Source: an uncultured Pelagibacteraceae bacterium
GTDB taxonomy: Bacteria > Pseudomonadota > Alphaproteobacteria > Pelagibacterales > Pelagibacteraceae
Reading direction: 5' to 3'
DNA: 55,553 nt
Assembly (NCBI GenBank): GCA_902573835.1
Contig: CACGKZ010000005.1
Location: 16,001-71,553 of the forward strand
Below the pieces are notes generated by a model. That model saw only the letters and a program-made list of their open reading frames with translations. It was not told the DNA's origin and did not search any database. The position numbers and the translations under genes are program-made. Positions 26,840 to 36,578 of the stretch are shown one piece after another. Position 1 is the stretch's first letter. Every line of letters starts with the position of its first letter.

Positions 26840-27355
26840 ATGAAAATTATTTGTGATTGGGAAAATTGTAAAGAGCAAGGAAGTTATAAAGCTCCAGTAG
26901 AGAGAGATAATGTGAGAAAATATAGATTGCTGTGTTTGAAGCATATAAAAATTTTTAATAAAAATTGGAACTATTTTGAAAATATGAATAATCAAGAAAT
27001 TGAGTATTTTCTAAAATCAGACTTGACTTGGCATAAATCAACTAAAAGTTTTGGATCGTCAGAAAATTTTTTTAACTTATTATGGAACAATGCGCTAGAA
27101 GATAAATTAAATATCTTTAAAACTTCCAGTTTTAAAGATTTTAAGAAATCCAGTCTGTCTTCAAAAGAAAAAGATGCGTTTGATATTCTAGAATTAAATT
27201 ATTCTGCAAAATGGCAAGAAATCCAACAAAAATTTAAATATCTTGTAAAGAAATATCATCCTGATAAAAACCAGGGTAGCAAAAAATATGAAGATAAGCT
27301 AAAAAAGATTACTTTGGCTTACAGTCAATTAAAAATGAATTTAGGAAAGAAATAA
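26840..27355 (+). CDS. J-domain (DnaJ-like) protein with N-terminal cysteine motif
   Basis: A 171-residue protein whose C-terminal 65 residues form a J domain, with the HPD signature in KKYHPDKNQGSKKYED and a preceding FDILELNYSAKWQEIQQKF. The N-terminal part has cysteines in CDWENC and near residue 32 in LCLKH, suggesting a small metal-binding element. J-proteins stimulate Hsp70 ATPase and deliver specific clients. It is followed two bases later by cobS, an arrangement typical of alphaproteobacteria. Confidence 0.9.
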   Translation: MKIICDWENCKEQGSYKAPVERDNVRKYRLLCLKHIKIFNKNWNYFENMNNQEIEYFLKSDLTWHKSTKSFGSSENFFNLLWNNALEDKLNIFKTSSFKDFKKSSLSSKEKDAFDILELNYSAKWQEIQQKFKYLVKKYHPDKNQGSKKYEDKLKKITLAYSQLKMNLGKK

Positions 27356-27357
27356 CT

Positions 27358-28335
27358 ATGAGTGCATCACAATTTATTGCCAAACCAGATATAAAAATTT
27401 CTGTAAAACAAACTTTTGGATTTGATAGCAATATGGAGCTCAATGGTTTTTCAAAAAAAAATGAGTATGTCCCACGAATTGATCCAGATTATAAATTTGA
27501 CAAAGATACAACATTAGCAATTTTAGCTGGATTTTCTTTTAATAAAAGAGTTTTAATTCAAGGTTATCACGGAACAGGAAAATCCACTCATATTGAGCAG
27601 GTAGCCGCAAGATTAAATTGGCCATGTGTTAGAGTAAATTTAGATAGTCATGTTAGTAGAATAGATTTAATTGGAAAAGATGCAATAGTTTTGAAAGACG
27701 GAAAACAAGTAACGGAGTTCAAAGAAGGTATTTTGCCTTGGTCTATCCAAAACCCCGTTGCTCTTGTATTTGATGAGTATGATGCGGGAAGACCTGACGT
27801 AATGTTTGTTATCCAGCGAGTTTTGGAGAATGAAGGAAATTTCACTTTATTAGACAAAAATAAAGTTCTTGAGCAACATGATTTTTTTAGAATGTTTGCA
27901 ACAACTAACACTGTGGGTTTAGGAGATACTACAGGACTTTACCATGGAACCCAACAAATTAACCAAGGTCAAATGGACAGATGGAATATAGTTTCAACTT
28001 TAAATTATCTTTCGAGTGATAAAGAATTAGAAATTATTTTAGCAAAAAATAAAAAATATAATAACAAAGAAGGAAAAGAGATTATATTGAATATGATAAA
28101 AGTTGCAGACCTAACTCGAAAAGGTTTTATGCTTGGAGATATATCTACGGTAATGAGTCCAAGGACTGTGATGCACTGGGCAGAAAATACAAGTATTTTT
28201 AAAGATAAAGGTTACGCTTTTAGAGTTACATTTTTAAATAAGTGCGATGAAATCGAAAAAAAAATAATTTCAGAGTATTATCAAAGATGTTTTGGAGAAG
28301 AATTACCCGAGTCCTCAATTAACGTTCAAATATAA
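27358..28335 (+). CDS. cobS: CobS-type AAA+ ATPase (cobaltochelatase small subunit family)
   Basis: The 325-residue protein is a MoxR-like AAA+ ATPase closely resembling CobS. Walker A is GYHGTGKS at 69-76, Walker B is LVFDEYDAG at about 136-144, and the insert [19 protein letters not shown] is CobS-specific. In aerobic cobalamin synthesis CobS and CobT power CobN in cobalt insertion. No cobN or other cobalamin gene is in this window, so a different chaperone role with CobT is possible. It precedes cobT on the same strand. Confidence 0.93.
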   Translation: MSASQFIAKPDIKISVKQTFGFDSNMELNGFSKKNEYVPRIDPDYKFDKDTTLAILAGFSFNKRVLIQGYHGTGKSTHIEQVAARLNWPCVRVNLDSHVSRIDLIGKDAIVLKDGKQVTEFKEGILPWSIQNPVALVFDEYDAGRPDVMFVIQRVLENEGNFTLLDKNKVLEQHDFFRMFATTNTVGLGDTTGLYHGTQQINQGQMDRWNIVSTLNYLSSDKELEIILAKNKKYNNKEGKEIILNMIKVADLTRKGFMLGDISTVMSPRTVMHWAENTSIFKDKGYAFRVTFLNKCDEIEKKIISEYYQRCFGEELPESSINVQI

Positions 28336-28336
28336 A

Positions 28337-30130
28337 GTGCAAAAAAAAGAAGAAATACTAGAAAGTTTTAAAACTGCAATTAAGTCTACAATTAAGTCAA
28401 TTTCGAATAACGAAGATATTGAAATAAGTTTTGGTGGCCAAGATGTTATAAGTGAAAATAATAAATTAAAGCTGCCTGAGATAAATGAATTTCAAAATAA
28501 AATAAATTTTGATATTACAAGAGCTATAGCCGACTCGGAGTCTCTCAAATTTAAATATAGTAATAAAAAGATTCTTAAGAGTTTTGAGCCTACAGGCTCT
28601 AAAGCTAAAAAATTATATGAGATAGCAGAAAAAATTAGATATGAGTCTCTTGGAATTCAAGAATATAAAGGAATTAAAGAAAACTTAATGAATTATTACT
28701 CTAATAATAAACCTTCTCAGATTAAGCAGGATGATATTTATGTTGCATTTGAAAATTACTTAAGAAAAGAATTTTTTGAATTAAATGAAAATAACAAACT
28801 AGAGAAAATTTCGACAAAATTTAAAAAGAATTTTGATAAAGTTTTTAAAACCAAAATTAATGAGATTAAACAAAATGTAAATAAACAGGACATTTTTAAC
28901 GCAGCGATATCTGAAATAATCCAGAAATTAGATATTGAAGAAACTTCTGATTATGAGGAAATGGATAACAAAAAAGAGGAGGATAATAACAAAGAGGTAA
29001 GTAATAAAGATGATGCTAACCAAAAAAAAGAGTCTAAATTTGATGAGAATCAAGAAATGGCAATAGACGCAAGTATACCAGAATTAGATAATATAGCTGA
29101 TGAAAATAATAAAGATTCAAGTGAAATTGAAATTGAAGATACCTCTAATAACTCTGAAAGAAGTTCGAGGCCAAATAATAATTATGGGGATCAAAAGTAC
29201 AGATTTTACACAAGAGAATTCGACGAAATAATAGTTGCGGAGGATCTTGAGAGTGAAGAGGAGCTTTTCAGATTAAGACAAAATTTAGATCAACAGTTAT
29301 TACAATTAAAGAGTTTTATTTCTAAACTTGCTAATAAATTACAAAGAAAATTATTGGCTAAACAAAATCGATCTTGGGATTTTGATCTGGAAGAAGGAAC
29401 GCTAGATACTTCAAAACTATCTAGAATTATCATAGATCCCTTGAACTCTTTATCATTTAAAAAGGAGAAAGAGACAGAATTCAAGGACACTTTAGTAACC
29501 ATTCTTATAGATAACTCGGGTTCCATGAGAGGTAAACCGATTTCAGTTGCTGCAATTTGTGCGGATATTTTATCTAGGACATTGGAGAGATGTTCAGTAA
29601 AAGTAGAAATTCTAGGATTTACCACAAAACATTGGAAAGGTGGCTCCAGTAGAGAATTATGGATGAAAAATGACAAACCAAAATTTCCGGGAAGACTAAA
29701 CGACCTCAGACACATTATTTATAAGTCCGCTGACACACCTTGGAGGTTGGCAAAAAAAAACATGGGTTTAATGTTAAAAGAGGGTTTACTTAAAGAAAAC
29801 ATTGACGGTGAAGCTTTAAAATGGGCTTTTGAAAAAATGTCAAAAAGAAAAGAAGAAAGAAAAATTTTAATGGTAATATCAGACGGTGCTCCAGTAGATG
29901 ATTCTACTTTATCTACTAATTCAAGTGATTTTTTAGAAGCTAATTTAAAAAATACAGTTCAGTGGATTGAAAATAAATCCAATGTCGAACTTTTAGCTAT
30001 CGGCATAGGGCATGACGTTACAAGATATTACAAGAAAGCCGTTAAAATTACAGATGTTCAAGATTTAGGGGACGTAATGATAAATCAATTAACTGACTTA
30101 TTTAAAGACGACAAAAGAGTCTTGAATTAA
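28337..30130 (+). CDS. cobT: CobT-type von Willebrand factor A protein (cobaltochelatase family)
   Basis: From GTG 28337, one base after the cobS stop, the protein is 597 residues; a TTG at 28292 inside cobS is an alternative. It has an N-terminal helical domain, a strongly acidic, Asn/Glu-rich linker at about 203-270, and a C-terminal VWA domain. The MIDAS motif is [10 protein letters not shown] (D392, S394, S396), followed later by the metal-site region [11 protein letters not shown]. This is the CobT layout. It forms the partner of the AAA+ CobS, and its in vivo client here is uncertain. The 3' end overlaps the convergent transporter gene by four bases. Confidence 0.92.
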   Translation: MQKKEEILESFKTAIKSTIKSISNNEDIEISFGGQDVISENNKLKLPEINEFQNKINFDITRAIADSESLKFKYSNKKILKSFEPTGSKAKKLYEIAEKIRYESLGIQEYKGIKENLMNYYSNNKPSQIKQDDIYVAFENYLRKEFFELNENNKLEKISTKFKKNFDKVFKTKINEIKQNVNKQDIFNAAISEIIQKLDIEETSDYEEMDNKKEEDNNKEVSNKDDANQKKESKFDENQEMAIDASIPELDNIADENNKDSSEIEIEDTSNNSERSSRPNNNYGDQKYRFYTREFDEIIVAEDLESEEELFRLRQNLDQQLLQLKSFISKLANKLQRKLLAKQNRSWDFDLEEGTLDTSKLSRIIIDPLNSLSFKKEKETEFKDTLVTILIDNSGSMRGKPISVAAICADILSRTLERCSVKVEILGFTTKHWKGGSSRELWMKNDKPKFPGRLNDLRHIIYKSADTPWRLAKKNMGLMLKEGLLKENIDGEALKWAFEKMSKRKEERKILMVISDGAPVDDSTLSTNSSDFLEANLKNTVQWIENKSNVELLAIGIGHDVTRYYKKAVKITDVQDLGDVMINQLTDLFKDDKRVLN

Positions 30131-30720
30131 TAATTTAATTTTTTAATTTTTAAATCTGCAAAATCATTAATTTTACTTATCAATAACCTAAAAGGTATTA
30201 ACATTATCAATGCTACTGTAAGTTTAACTGCAAGATCTCCTAAGGCTAAAGTAAACCAAGGTATACCTGTATTATAAAATGCTATTGTAAAAAATAGAAA
30301 AGTATCAATTATAGAACCCAAGCTTGAGGATACTAGTGGAGCTATATACCAGGTTTTCTTTCTCAAGATATCGAATATATTTACATCTAAATTTTGAGCT
30401 ATGATAAATGCTGTGGCTGAGCCTACGGCTATTCTAATAGATATTAGATCGTCAAAATTTGTTGAGACAAATAATGTTAAAATTATTCCTATAAAGAAAC
30501 CTATCAGAACAACGTATCTTGCAGTTTTTTTTCCAAATGCTCTATTAGCTAAATCAGTAATTAAAAATGTAATTGGATAACTAAACGCTCCGTAGGTGAG
30601 AAGATTTTCTAATTCATAAAATTTTACAGGAAATTGAACAAGGTAATTTGATGTTATTACTATAAATCCCATGAAAAAGGATAATATAAAGAATAATTTT
30701 TTTTGGGTGGTAGTCAACAT
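30127..30720 (-). CDS. VUT/YhhQ family queuosine-precursor transporter
   Basis: A 197-residue integral membrane protein with about six helices. It has the family signatures [24 protein letters not shown] and, near the end, [19 protein letters not shown]. YhhQ-family transporters import queuosine precursors such as preQ0, preQ1 or queuine for tRNA modification, and this family's annotation is by homology. It lies six bases after rpmB on the same strand. Confidence 0.87.
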   Translation of the reverse strand: MLTTTQKKLFFILSFFMGFIVITSNYLVQFPVKFYELENLLTYGAFSYPITFLITDLANRAFGKKTARYVVLIGFFIGIILTLFVSTNFDDLISIRIAVGSATAFIIAQNLDVNIFDILRKKTWYIAPLVSSSLGSIIDTFLFFTIAFYNTGIPWFTLALGDLAVKLTVALIMLIPFRLLISKINDFADLKIKKLNY

Positions 30721-30725
30721 TATAA

Positions 30726-31004
30726 CTATTTTTGAGAAGTTATAGAAAATTTCAATTTTTGTACCCTTCTAGATAAATTTTTTCTTTTTGCTGTTTTTAA
30801 AAATTTATCTAGGCCCCCTTTGAAGTCAACTGTTCTCAAAGCTGCGTTACTCACATTTAGTCTGATGTTTCTCTTAAGGACTTCGCTTTTGAAAGAAATC
30901 TTTTTAAGATTTGGTAAAAAACGTCTTTTTGTTTTGTTATTTGCATGACTTACGTTGTGTCCTTTTAAAGGTAAAACTCCGGTAAGCTCGCATTTTTTTG
31001 TCAT
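30726..31004 (-). CDS. rpmB: 50S ribosomal protein L28
   Basis: From ATG 31004 the protein is 92 residues and starts MTKKCELTGVLPLKGHNVSH, the canonical L28 N-terminus, with the NKTKRRFLPNLKK core. A 13-residue upstream extension to 31043 is in frame but not L28-like. It is a large-subunit ribosomal protein encoded downstream of pyrD. Confidence 0.95.
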   Translation of the reverse strand: MTKKCELTGVLPLKGHNVSHANNKTKRRFLPNLKKISFKSEVLKRNIRLNVSNAALRTVDFKGGLDKFLKTAKRKNLSRRVQKLKFSITSQK

Positions 31005-31050
31005 AATATTGAATGGTATAGTTGTAAGCTTTAATTTGGTCAAGAGTTAA

Positions 31051-32097
31051 TTATGAACCTACACCAACAATTTCACTAACATTTTTAATTTTTTCTTTTT
31101 TTAATATGTCAATTAATTCACTTTTAATCTTTTTTACTATTCCAGGTCCCTCATATACCATTCCTGTGTAAAGCTGTAGCAAACTAGCTCCTGCTTTTAT
31201 TTTTTCATAAGCAGTCAAACCAGAGTTGACACCTCCGACTCCAATAATTGTTACTTCACCTTTAATCTCTTTAAAAAATTTTTTTATTAAATCGTTTGAA
31301 ATTTTTGCTAATGGCTCTCCAGATAAACCACCAGGCTCATTTTTAAATTTTCCAGTCAAATTTTCTCTATTTTTATCTGTTGTATTTGAAATAATAATAC
31401 CACTTATATTAAATGCTTTTACTAACTCAATTATATTACCTATTTCATTAAAAGCTATGTCAGGAGAGATTTTTAGTACCAAAGGTTTTTGTATTCTATT
31501 TTTTTTTGTAAATTCAGTAATGTTTTTTAAAAGTTGTTTTAAAGTATTTTTGTTGTGAAAATCTCTCAATCCAGGAGTGTTTGGAGAAGAAATATTGATG
31601 GTTATATAGTTTGCGAAATTATAAATTTCTTTAATGCACTTTAAATAATCTTCAGTTTTATTATTACTATCCCTATTAGGTCCAATATTTATACCTAAAA
31701 AGTTTGTTGGGGAATTTTTTTGAAGTCTTTGGGTAACTTTTTCTAGACCGTCATTATTAAATCCTAATCTATTTATTAAGGCTCGGTCATCTTCGAGTCT
31801 AAATACTCTAGGTTTTGGATTACCTAACTGTTCTTTTGGTGTGATTGTTCCAACTTCAACAAATCCAAAACCAAATTTGAATAATGAATTGTAAACCTCT
31901 GCACTTTTGTCAAAACCAGCGGCAAGGCCTATTGGATTTTTTATTTTTGTATCAAATATTTTCGACTCTAAGATTGACTCATTTTCAACTGTAAATAGTT
32001 CTTCTGGCAAAAAATTGTACTTTAAAGATTTAATTGCTAAATCATGTGCCATTTCCGGATCTATTTTAAAAATAAATGGCTTTAATAGTGAAAACAT
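31051..32097 (-). CDS. pyrD: dihydroorotate dehydrogenase (quinone), class 2
   Basis: The 348-residue flavoprotein has NPIGLAAGFDKSAEVYNSL, VEVGTITPKEQLGNPKPR, the catalytic-serine segment NISSPNTPGLRDFHN and IGVGGVNSG. An N-terminal helix (residues 1-35) suits membrane/quinone docking, so this is class 2 (quinone-dependent). It oxidises dihydroorotate in pyrimidine synthesis. Its ATG directly follows the class I lysS stop codon (no spacing). Confidence 0.96.
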   Translation of the reverse strand: MFSLLKPFIFKIDPEMAHDLAIKSLKYNFLPEELFTVENESILESKIFDTKIKNPIGLAAGFDKSAEVYNSLFKFGFGFVEVGTITPKEQLGNPKPRVFRLEDDRALINRLGFNNDGLEKVTQRLQKNSPTNFLGINIGPNRDSNNKTEDYLKCIKEIYNFANYITINISSPNTPGLRDFHNKNTLKQLLKNITEFTKKNRIQKPLVLKISPDIAFNEIGNIIELVKAFNISGIIISNTTDKNRENLTGKFKNEPGGLSGEPLAKISNDLIKKFFKEIKGEVTIIGVGGVNSGLTAYEKIKAGASLLQLYTGMVYEGPGIVKKIKSELIDILKKEKIKNVSEIVGVGS

Positions 32098-33660
32098 TTA
32101 ATTAATTTTATCTTTTATCAGTTTTGTAGTTTCTTTCACACCAAAAAAGCTAACAAAAAATCCCATTCTTGGTCCATCTATATCACCAAATAAAACTTGA
32201 TAAATTAACTTGAACCAATCTCTAAGATTTTTTTCATATCCATTTTCTTTGCCGACTGAATACACAATGGTTTGGATTTCTTCTGGCGGCATATTTTCAT
32301 TAATATTCCCAATTTTATCCGCAAGACTTGCTAAAGCCTTTTTTTCCTGATCATTGGGTTTTTTGTAAATTTTATTTGGTTTTAACTTATCCTTAAAAAA
32401 TTTTATAGCATTTTCTGTAAGATTATCAAGTATTGGACTATTTTCTGGTTTAGCATTTTTGTGAAACCTATTTATAAATTTCCATAAAATTTTTTTGTCA
32501 TCTGTATTGCTTGAGCCTACTAGATTCAACAGCATAGAAAAAGACATTACTATATTCTCTTTAGGTGGTTTGCCATTATGAATATGCCAAACAGGATTTG
32601 ATAGTTGGTCTTTCTCTTTTTGTTCAGGAAATTTTTCTATAAGTGATAGATATTCATCGACAGCTTTTGGTACAACATCTGAGTAAAGTTTTTTTGCTCT
32701 CTTGGGATTTTGATACATATATAACGAAAGACTTTCAGGGGATGCATAATTTAACCACTCCTCTATAGTGATACCATTTCCTTTAGATTTAGAAATTTTT
32801 TCTCCCTTTTCATCTAAAAAAAGTTCATAAGCAAAACCTCCGGGTGGTTTTTTTCCCAAAATTTTACAAATTTTGCTTGATAGTATTGCGCTCTCTGTAA
32901 GATCTTTCCCATACATTTCAAAATCTACATCAAAAGTAAACCATCTCATTGCCCAATCAACTTTCCATTGTAATTTACAATTTCCATCATAGATGCTTGT
33001 TTCGATTTTTTTACCTTCGTTATTAAAAATAATTTTGCCAGTTTTTTTGTCTAAATTTGATAAAGGAATTTCCAAAACTTTGCCAGTATCTGGGCACAAT
33101 GGTAAAAATGGACAATAAGTCTTTCTTCTTTCAGATCTTAGCGTAGGCAAAATAATATTCATTATTTCATCGTATTTTTCTGCTACCCTCTTAAGAGATT
33201 CATTAAAAGTACCATTTTTATAATTTTCAGTTGAGCTTTTAAAGGAAAATTCAAAATTAAATTTTTTTAAAAATTCTTTTAACATAGTATTATTATGTTC
33301 AGCGAAACTTTTAAATTTTCCAAATGGGTCAGGAATAGCGGTAAGTGGTTTACCAATATTGTTTTTTAAAATTTCATCATTTGGGATATTTTCTGGTACT
33401 TTTCTTAAACCATCCATATCATCAGAAAAAGTAATTAATTCAGTGCTTATCTTTTCAACATGCCGTAAAGCATTTATCATCATAGTTGTTCGAGAAACTT
33501 CACCGAAAGTTCCAATATGAGGTAAACCACTTGGTCCATATCCCGTTTGAAAAATAATTTTTTTTTTGGCTTTTATTAAGTCTTTTCTCTCTTTAAGCAA
33601 CTTTCTAATTTCTACAAAAGGCCAAGCAGAGGAAGATTGAATAGCATTATTGTCTAGCAT
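32098..33660 (-). CDS. lysS: lysine--tRNA ligase, class I
   Basis: The 520-residue protein is a class I synthetase. The HIGH-type motif GLPHIGTFGEV lies near residue 48 and the KMSKS-type motif KISKSKGNG lies in the middle, with no class II motifs. Such archaeal-type LysRS (LysRS-I) replaces class II LysS in many alphaproteobacteria. A zinc-ligand-like YCPFLPLCPDTG segment is visible. It charges tRNA-Lys. It is divergent from trkH and precedes pyrD. Confidence 0.95.
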   Translation of the reverse strand: MLDNNAIQSSSAWPFVEIRKLLKERKDLIKAKKKIIFQTGYGPSGLPHIGTFGEVSRTTMMINALRHVEKISTELITFSDDMDGLRKVPENIPNDEILKNNIGKPLTAIPDPFGKFKSFAEHNNTMLKEFLKKFNFEFSFKSSTENYKNGTFNESLKRVAEKYDEIMNIILPTLRSERRKTYCPFLPLCPDTGKVLEIPLSNLDKKTGKIIFNNEGKKIETSIYDGNCKLQWKVDWAMRWFTFDVDFEMYGKDLTESAILSSKICKILGKKPPGGFAYELFLDEKGEKISKSKGNGITIEEWLNYASPESLSLYMYQNPKRAKKLYSDVVPKAVDEYLSLIEKFPEQKEKDQLSNPVWHIHNGKPPKENIVMSFSMLLNLVGSSNTDDKKILWKFINRFHKNAKPENSPILDNLTENAIKFFKDKLKPNKIYKKPNDQEKKALASLADKIGNINENMPPEEIQTIVYSVGKENGYEKNLRDWFKLIYQVLFGDIDGPRMGFFVSFFGVKETTKLIKDKIN

Positions 33661-33688
33661 AATAGAGGTTTATAAAATTTTCTTTATA

Positions 33689-33719
33689 AAATACAGTTTT
33701 TAATTAATTAAATACAGTT
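33689..33719. repeat. two direct copies of AAATACAGTT spaced 21 bases
   Basis: AAATACAGTT occurs at 33689-33698 and 33710-33719 in the 92-base divergent region between lysS and trkH. The start-to-start distance is 21 bases, about two helical turns. The spacer is the near-palindrome TTTTAATTAATTA. This could be a tandem regulator site, or chance in an AT-rich spacer. Confidence 0.3.
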
Positions 33720-33752
33720 GAATTTTTTTGGTATTTAAATAGTCTCAAATTA

Positions 33753-35201
33753 ATGTCATCAAATAAAACAGTTTTTTTCTTAATAGGCGTTTTGCTGACT
33801 ATTCTTGGAACTTCTATGTTAATCCCTTACGCTGTACAGGTCTTTCAAATGGAAAATAGCCACAGTTTTATAGGGGCATCATTCATCACTATTTTTATCG
33901 GTATTTTATTTATTCTTTCTAATTTAGAAGAACAATTTAAACTAAATTTACAACAAACTTTTTTATTTTCAGCTTTGGCTTGGCTTCTTATTGCAGTATT
34001 CGGGAGTTTGCCTTTTTTATTATCACCTATTTCATTTTCTATTAGCGAGGCGTTTTTTGAAAGTATGTCAGGTATAACGACAACTGGAGCAACTGTTATA
34101 ACTAATTTAGATGATACACCGAAAAGTATTTTATTGTGGAGAGCTATTATGCAGTGGTTGGGTGGAATTGGAATAATAGTAATGGCAATTACAATTCTTC
34201 CTTTGTTAAAGGTAGGAGGTATGCAACTTTTTAAAATGGAAGGACCTCTTTCTACTGAAAAAATTCTTCCAAGAACTTTAGAAGTGGCAACAATACTTAT
34301 ATTAACTTATCTAGTTTTAACCTCGCTATGTGCTTTTTTTTATTGGTTTTTTGGTATGTCAATCTTTGACAGCATAGCACACTCCATGACAACGCTAGCT
34401 ACAGGAGGTTTTTCTACTCACAATGAATCTATTGGTTTTTTTGGAAGTTCTCACATTGAGATAGTTGCGAGTATATTTATAATTTTAGGAAGTATACCAT
34501 TTATAACTTATCTAAAATTTATTAAGGGAAATAGAAAAATTTTTTTACATGATATTCAAATAAAAGGATTAATTAATATTTTATGTTTTTCAATTTTAAT
34601 TATGTTTGTTTATCTTTTTATAATAAGCGATGAAACATCGATAATAGACAATTTCAGAATTTCATTTTTTAATGTTATCTCTATTTTATCGGGGACGGGG
34701 TATGTAACTGATGATTTTGGTCTATGGGGAAAGTTCTCATTAATATTTTTTTTATTTTTAATGTTTATTGGAGGATGTGCTGGCTCAACAGCATGTGGAA
34801 TAAAAATATTTAGACTTCAGATGTTATTAGTGTTTTTAAAAAACCAAATTAAAAAACTTATTTCACCGAATAGTGTAATTATAATAAAATACAATAATCA
34901 AAAAATTTCAGATGATTTTATGAAATCAGTAATAACTTTTATTTTTTCTTTTTTATTAATATTTTTAATATTAGCTTTGATGTTGTCATTATCGGGGTTA
35001 GATTTCTTGACTGCTATTTCTGGTGCAGCAAGCGCAATTTCAAATGTTGGACCAGGTTTGGGTGACATGATAGGTCCAGATGGTAATTATAAAAATATTC
35101 CTGATATTTCAAAGTGGATTTTATCTTTTGGAATGTTATTAGGTAGATTGGAATTATTTGCTATTTTAGTATTATTTTTTCCGTCTTTCTGGAGAAATTA
35201 G
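33753..35201 (+). CDS. trkH: Trk-type potassium uptake protein TrkH
   Basis: The 482-residue membrane protein has the four pore-loop repeats of the Trk/Ktr/HKT superfamily: SGITTTGATVITNL, LATGGFSTHNESIG, LSGTGYVTDDFG and SNVGPGLGDMIGP, each with the central selectivity-filter glycine. The conserved WLGGIGIIVMAITILPLL segment also fits TrkH. It mediates potassium entry. The regulatory TrkA is not encoded in this window. Two copies of AAATACAGTT lie in its upstream region. Confidence 0.93.
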   Translation: MSSNKTVFFLIGVLLTILGTSMLIPYAVQVFQMENSHSFIGASFITIFIGILFILSNLEEQFKLNLQQTFLFSALAWLLIAVFGSLPFLLSPISFSISEAFFESMSGITTTGATVITNLDDTPKSILLWRAIMQWLGGIGIIVMAITILPLLKVGGMQLFKMEGPLSTEKILPRTLEVATILILTYLVLTSLCAFFYWFFGMSIFDSIAHSMTTLATGGFSTHNESIGFFGSSHIEIVASIFIILGSIPFITYLKFIKGNRKIFLHDIQIKGLINILCFSILIMFVYLFIISDETSIIDNFRISFFNVISILSGTGYVTDDFGLWGKFSLIFFLFLMFIGGCAGSTACGIKIFRLQMLLVFLKNQIKKLISPNSVIIIKYNNQKISDDFMKSVITFIFSFLLIFLILALMLSLSGLDFLTAISGAASAISNVGPGLGDMIGPDGNYKNIPDISKWILSFGMLLGRLELFAILVLFFPSFWRN

Positions 35202-35204
35202 TTT

Positions 35205-36578
35205 ATGGAGATATATAAAAAACAAACCTTGTCAGAAACTTTCTCTGTTTATTTTGATCAAAGAATGATCAAAATTTTGTTGCTTGGAGCTATAAGCGGT
35301 TTTCCTTGGGTTATTATTGGAAGCAGTCTTAGTCTTTGGTTAAAAGAAGACGGTTTAAGTAGAAGCACTATAGGTTGGGCCGGTTTGATATTTGCTGTAT
35401 ATGCTTTTAATTATCTTTGGGCACCAATTATAGATCGAATTAAAATTCCTTGGCTAACAGAAAAGGTAGGTCATAGACGTGGATGGATTATATCTATGCA
35501 AACTTTAATTTTAATAAGTCTTATTTTTTGGAGTTTATTAAGTCCATCTACAAATTTGACTTTAGTAATAAGCGTAGGTTTAATTATTGCGATCGCGTCT
35601 GCAACTCAGGATATCACTGTTGATGCTTTAAGAATAGAACAAATTGGAGAACATGAGGGTAAATCAATGCAAGCAGGTGCAGCTATGGCAGTTGTTGGTT
35701 GGTGGACAGGATATAAGTTAGGTGGTGTTGTGGCACTTAACACAGCTGAATATTTTGAACTAGCTGGTTTTGAAAATTACTGGCAAACAACTTTTTTAGT
35801 TTTAGGTATTATAATTATTATTTGTAATATCGGCTTATTGTTTGTAAATGAACCACAGCCAACCGATAGAACAGCAAATCAAAAATTAACTGATAAAATG
35901 ATTGAAGATAAGCTAGGGTCTTCAAATATAATAACAAAAATTGTTGCATGGTTAACGGGAACTGTAATAGGTCCTGTAATTAGTTTTTTTAGGAAAAATG
36001 GTTTTAATATAGCTTTAGCAATTTTAGGTTTTGTCTTTCTATTTAAGATCGGGGAAGCTTTTTTAGGAAGAATGTCGGTTATTTTTTATAAAGAAATTGG
36101 TTTCACTAAGTCTGATATCGCACTTTACTCAAAAGGACTTGGTTGGTTAACTACAGTAATTTTTACTTTGCTAGGAGGTTTATTTGCTATTCGCTCTGGG
36201 GTAATAAGAGCAATGTTTTTGTCAGGAATATTGATGGCTTCAACAAATCTATTATTTTCTTTATTGGCTTGGTCAGGAAAATCTGAATTGTTATTTGCAA
36301 TTGCAGTAATATTTGATGATATGGCTGCAGCTTTTGCAACAGTAGCTTTTGTTGCCTTCATTTCTATGCTTGTTGATAGAACATATACAGCAACTCAATA
36401 TGCACTTCTCGCATCTATTGGAACTGCAGGTCGAACTACTTTGGCAGCCTCATCTGGATCTTTAGTTGATTGGTTAAATGGAGATTGGGGTATATTTTTT
36501 ATACTTACAGCAGTGATGGTTATACCGTCACTTATATTTCTCTACATGATTAAAGATAAACTTAAATTAAATGACTAA
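35205..36578 (+). CDS. AmpG-like major facilitator superfamily transporter
   Basis: A 457-residue protein with about 12 membrane helices and MFS signatures, including FSVYFDQRMIKILLLGAISG at the N-terminus and SATQDITVDALRIEQI in the first half. The ATQDI(T/A)xD segment is typical of AmpG and the related SLC33-type carriers. AmpG imports anhydromuropeptides for peptidoglycan recycling. It overlaps the NlpC/P60 peptidase gene by eight bases, which favours a muropeptide role. Confidence 0.85.
   Translation: MEIYKKQTLSETFSVYFDQRMIKILLLGAISGFPWVIIGSSLSLWLKEDGLSRSTIGWAGLIFAVYAFNYLWAPIIDRIKIPWLTEKVGHRRGWIISMQTLILISLIFWSLLSPSTNLTLVISVGLIIAIASATQDITVDALRIEQIGEHEGKSMQAGAAMAVVGWWTGYKLGGVVALNTAEYFELAGFENYWQTTFLVLGIIIIICNIGLLFVNEPQPTDRTANQKLTDKMIEDKLGSSNIITKIVAWLTGTVIGPVISFFRKNGFNIALAILGFVFLFKIGEAFLGRMSVIFYKEIGFTKSDIALYSKGLGWLTTVIFTLLGGLFAIRSGVIRAMFLSGILMASTNLLFSLLAWSGKSELLFAIAVIFDDMAAAFATVAFVAFISMLVDRTYTATQYALLASIGTAGRTTLAASSGSLVDWLNGDWGIFFILTAVMVIPSLIFLYMIKDKLKLND

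Noticed and set aside
28292-28336. CobT start at TTG 28292 within cobS
   Set aside because: It needs a 44-base overlap and adds residues translated from cobS sequence. GTG 28337, just after the cobS stop, is simpler, although the upstream start cannot be fully excluded.
29290-29715. 141-residue minus-strand ORF inside cobT
   Set aside because: It is antisense to the VWA domain, has no recognisable motifs and only mirrors codon bias of the real gene.
31005-31043. Longer L28 starting at 31043
   Set aside because: L28 proteins start at MxxxCxxTG; the 13 extra residues have no family support.
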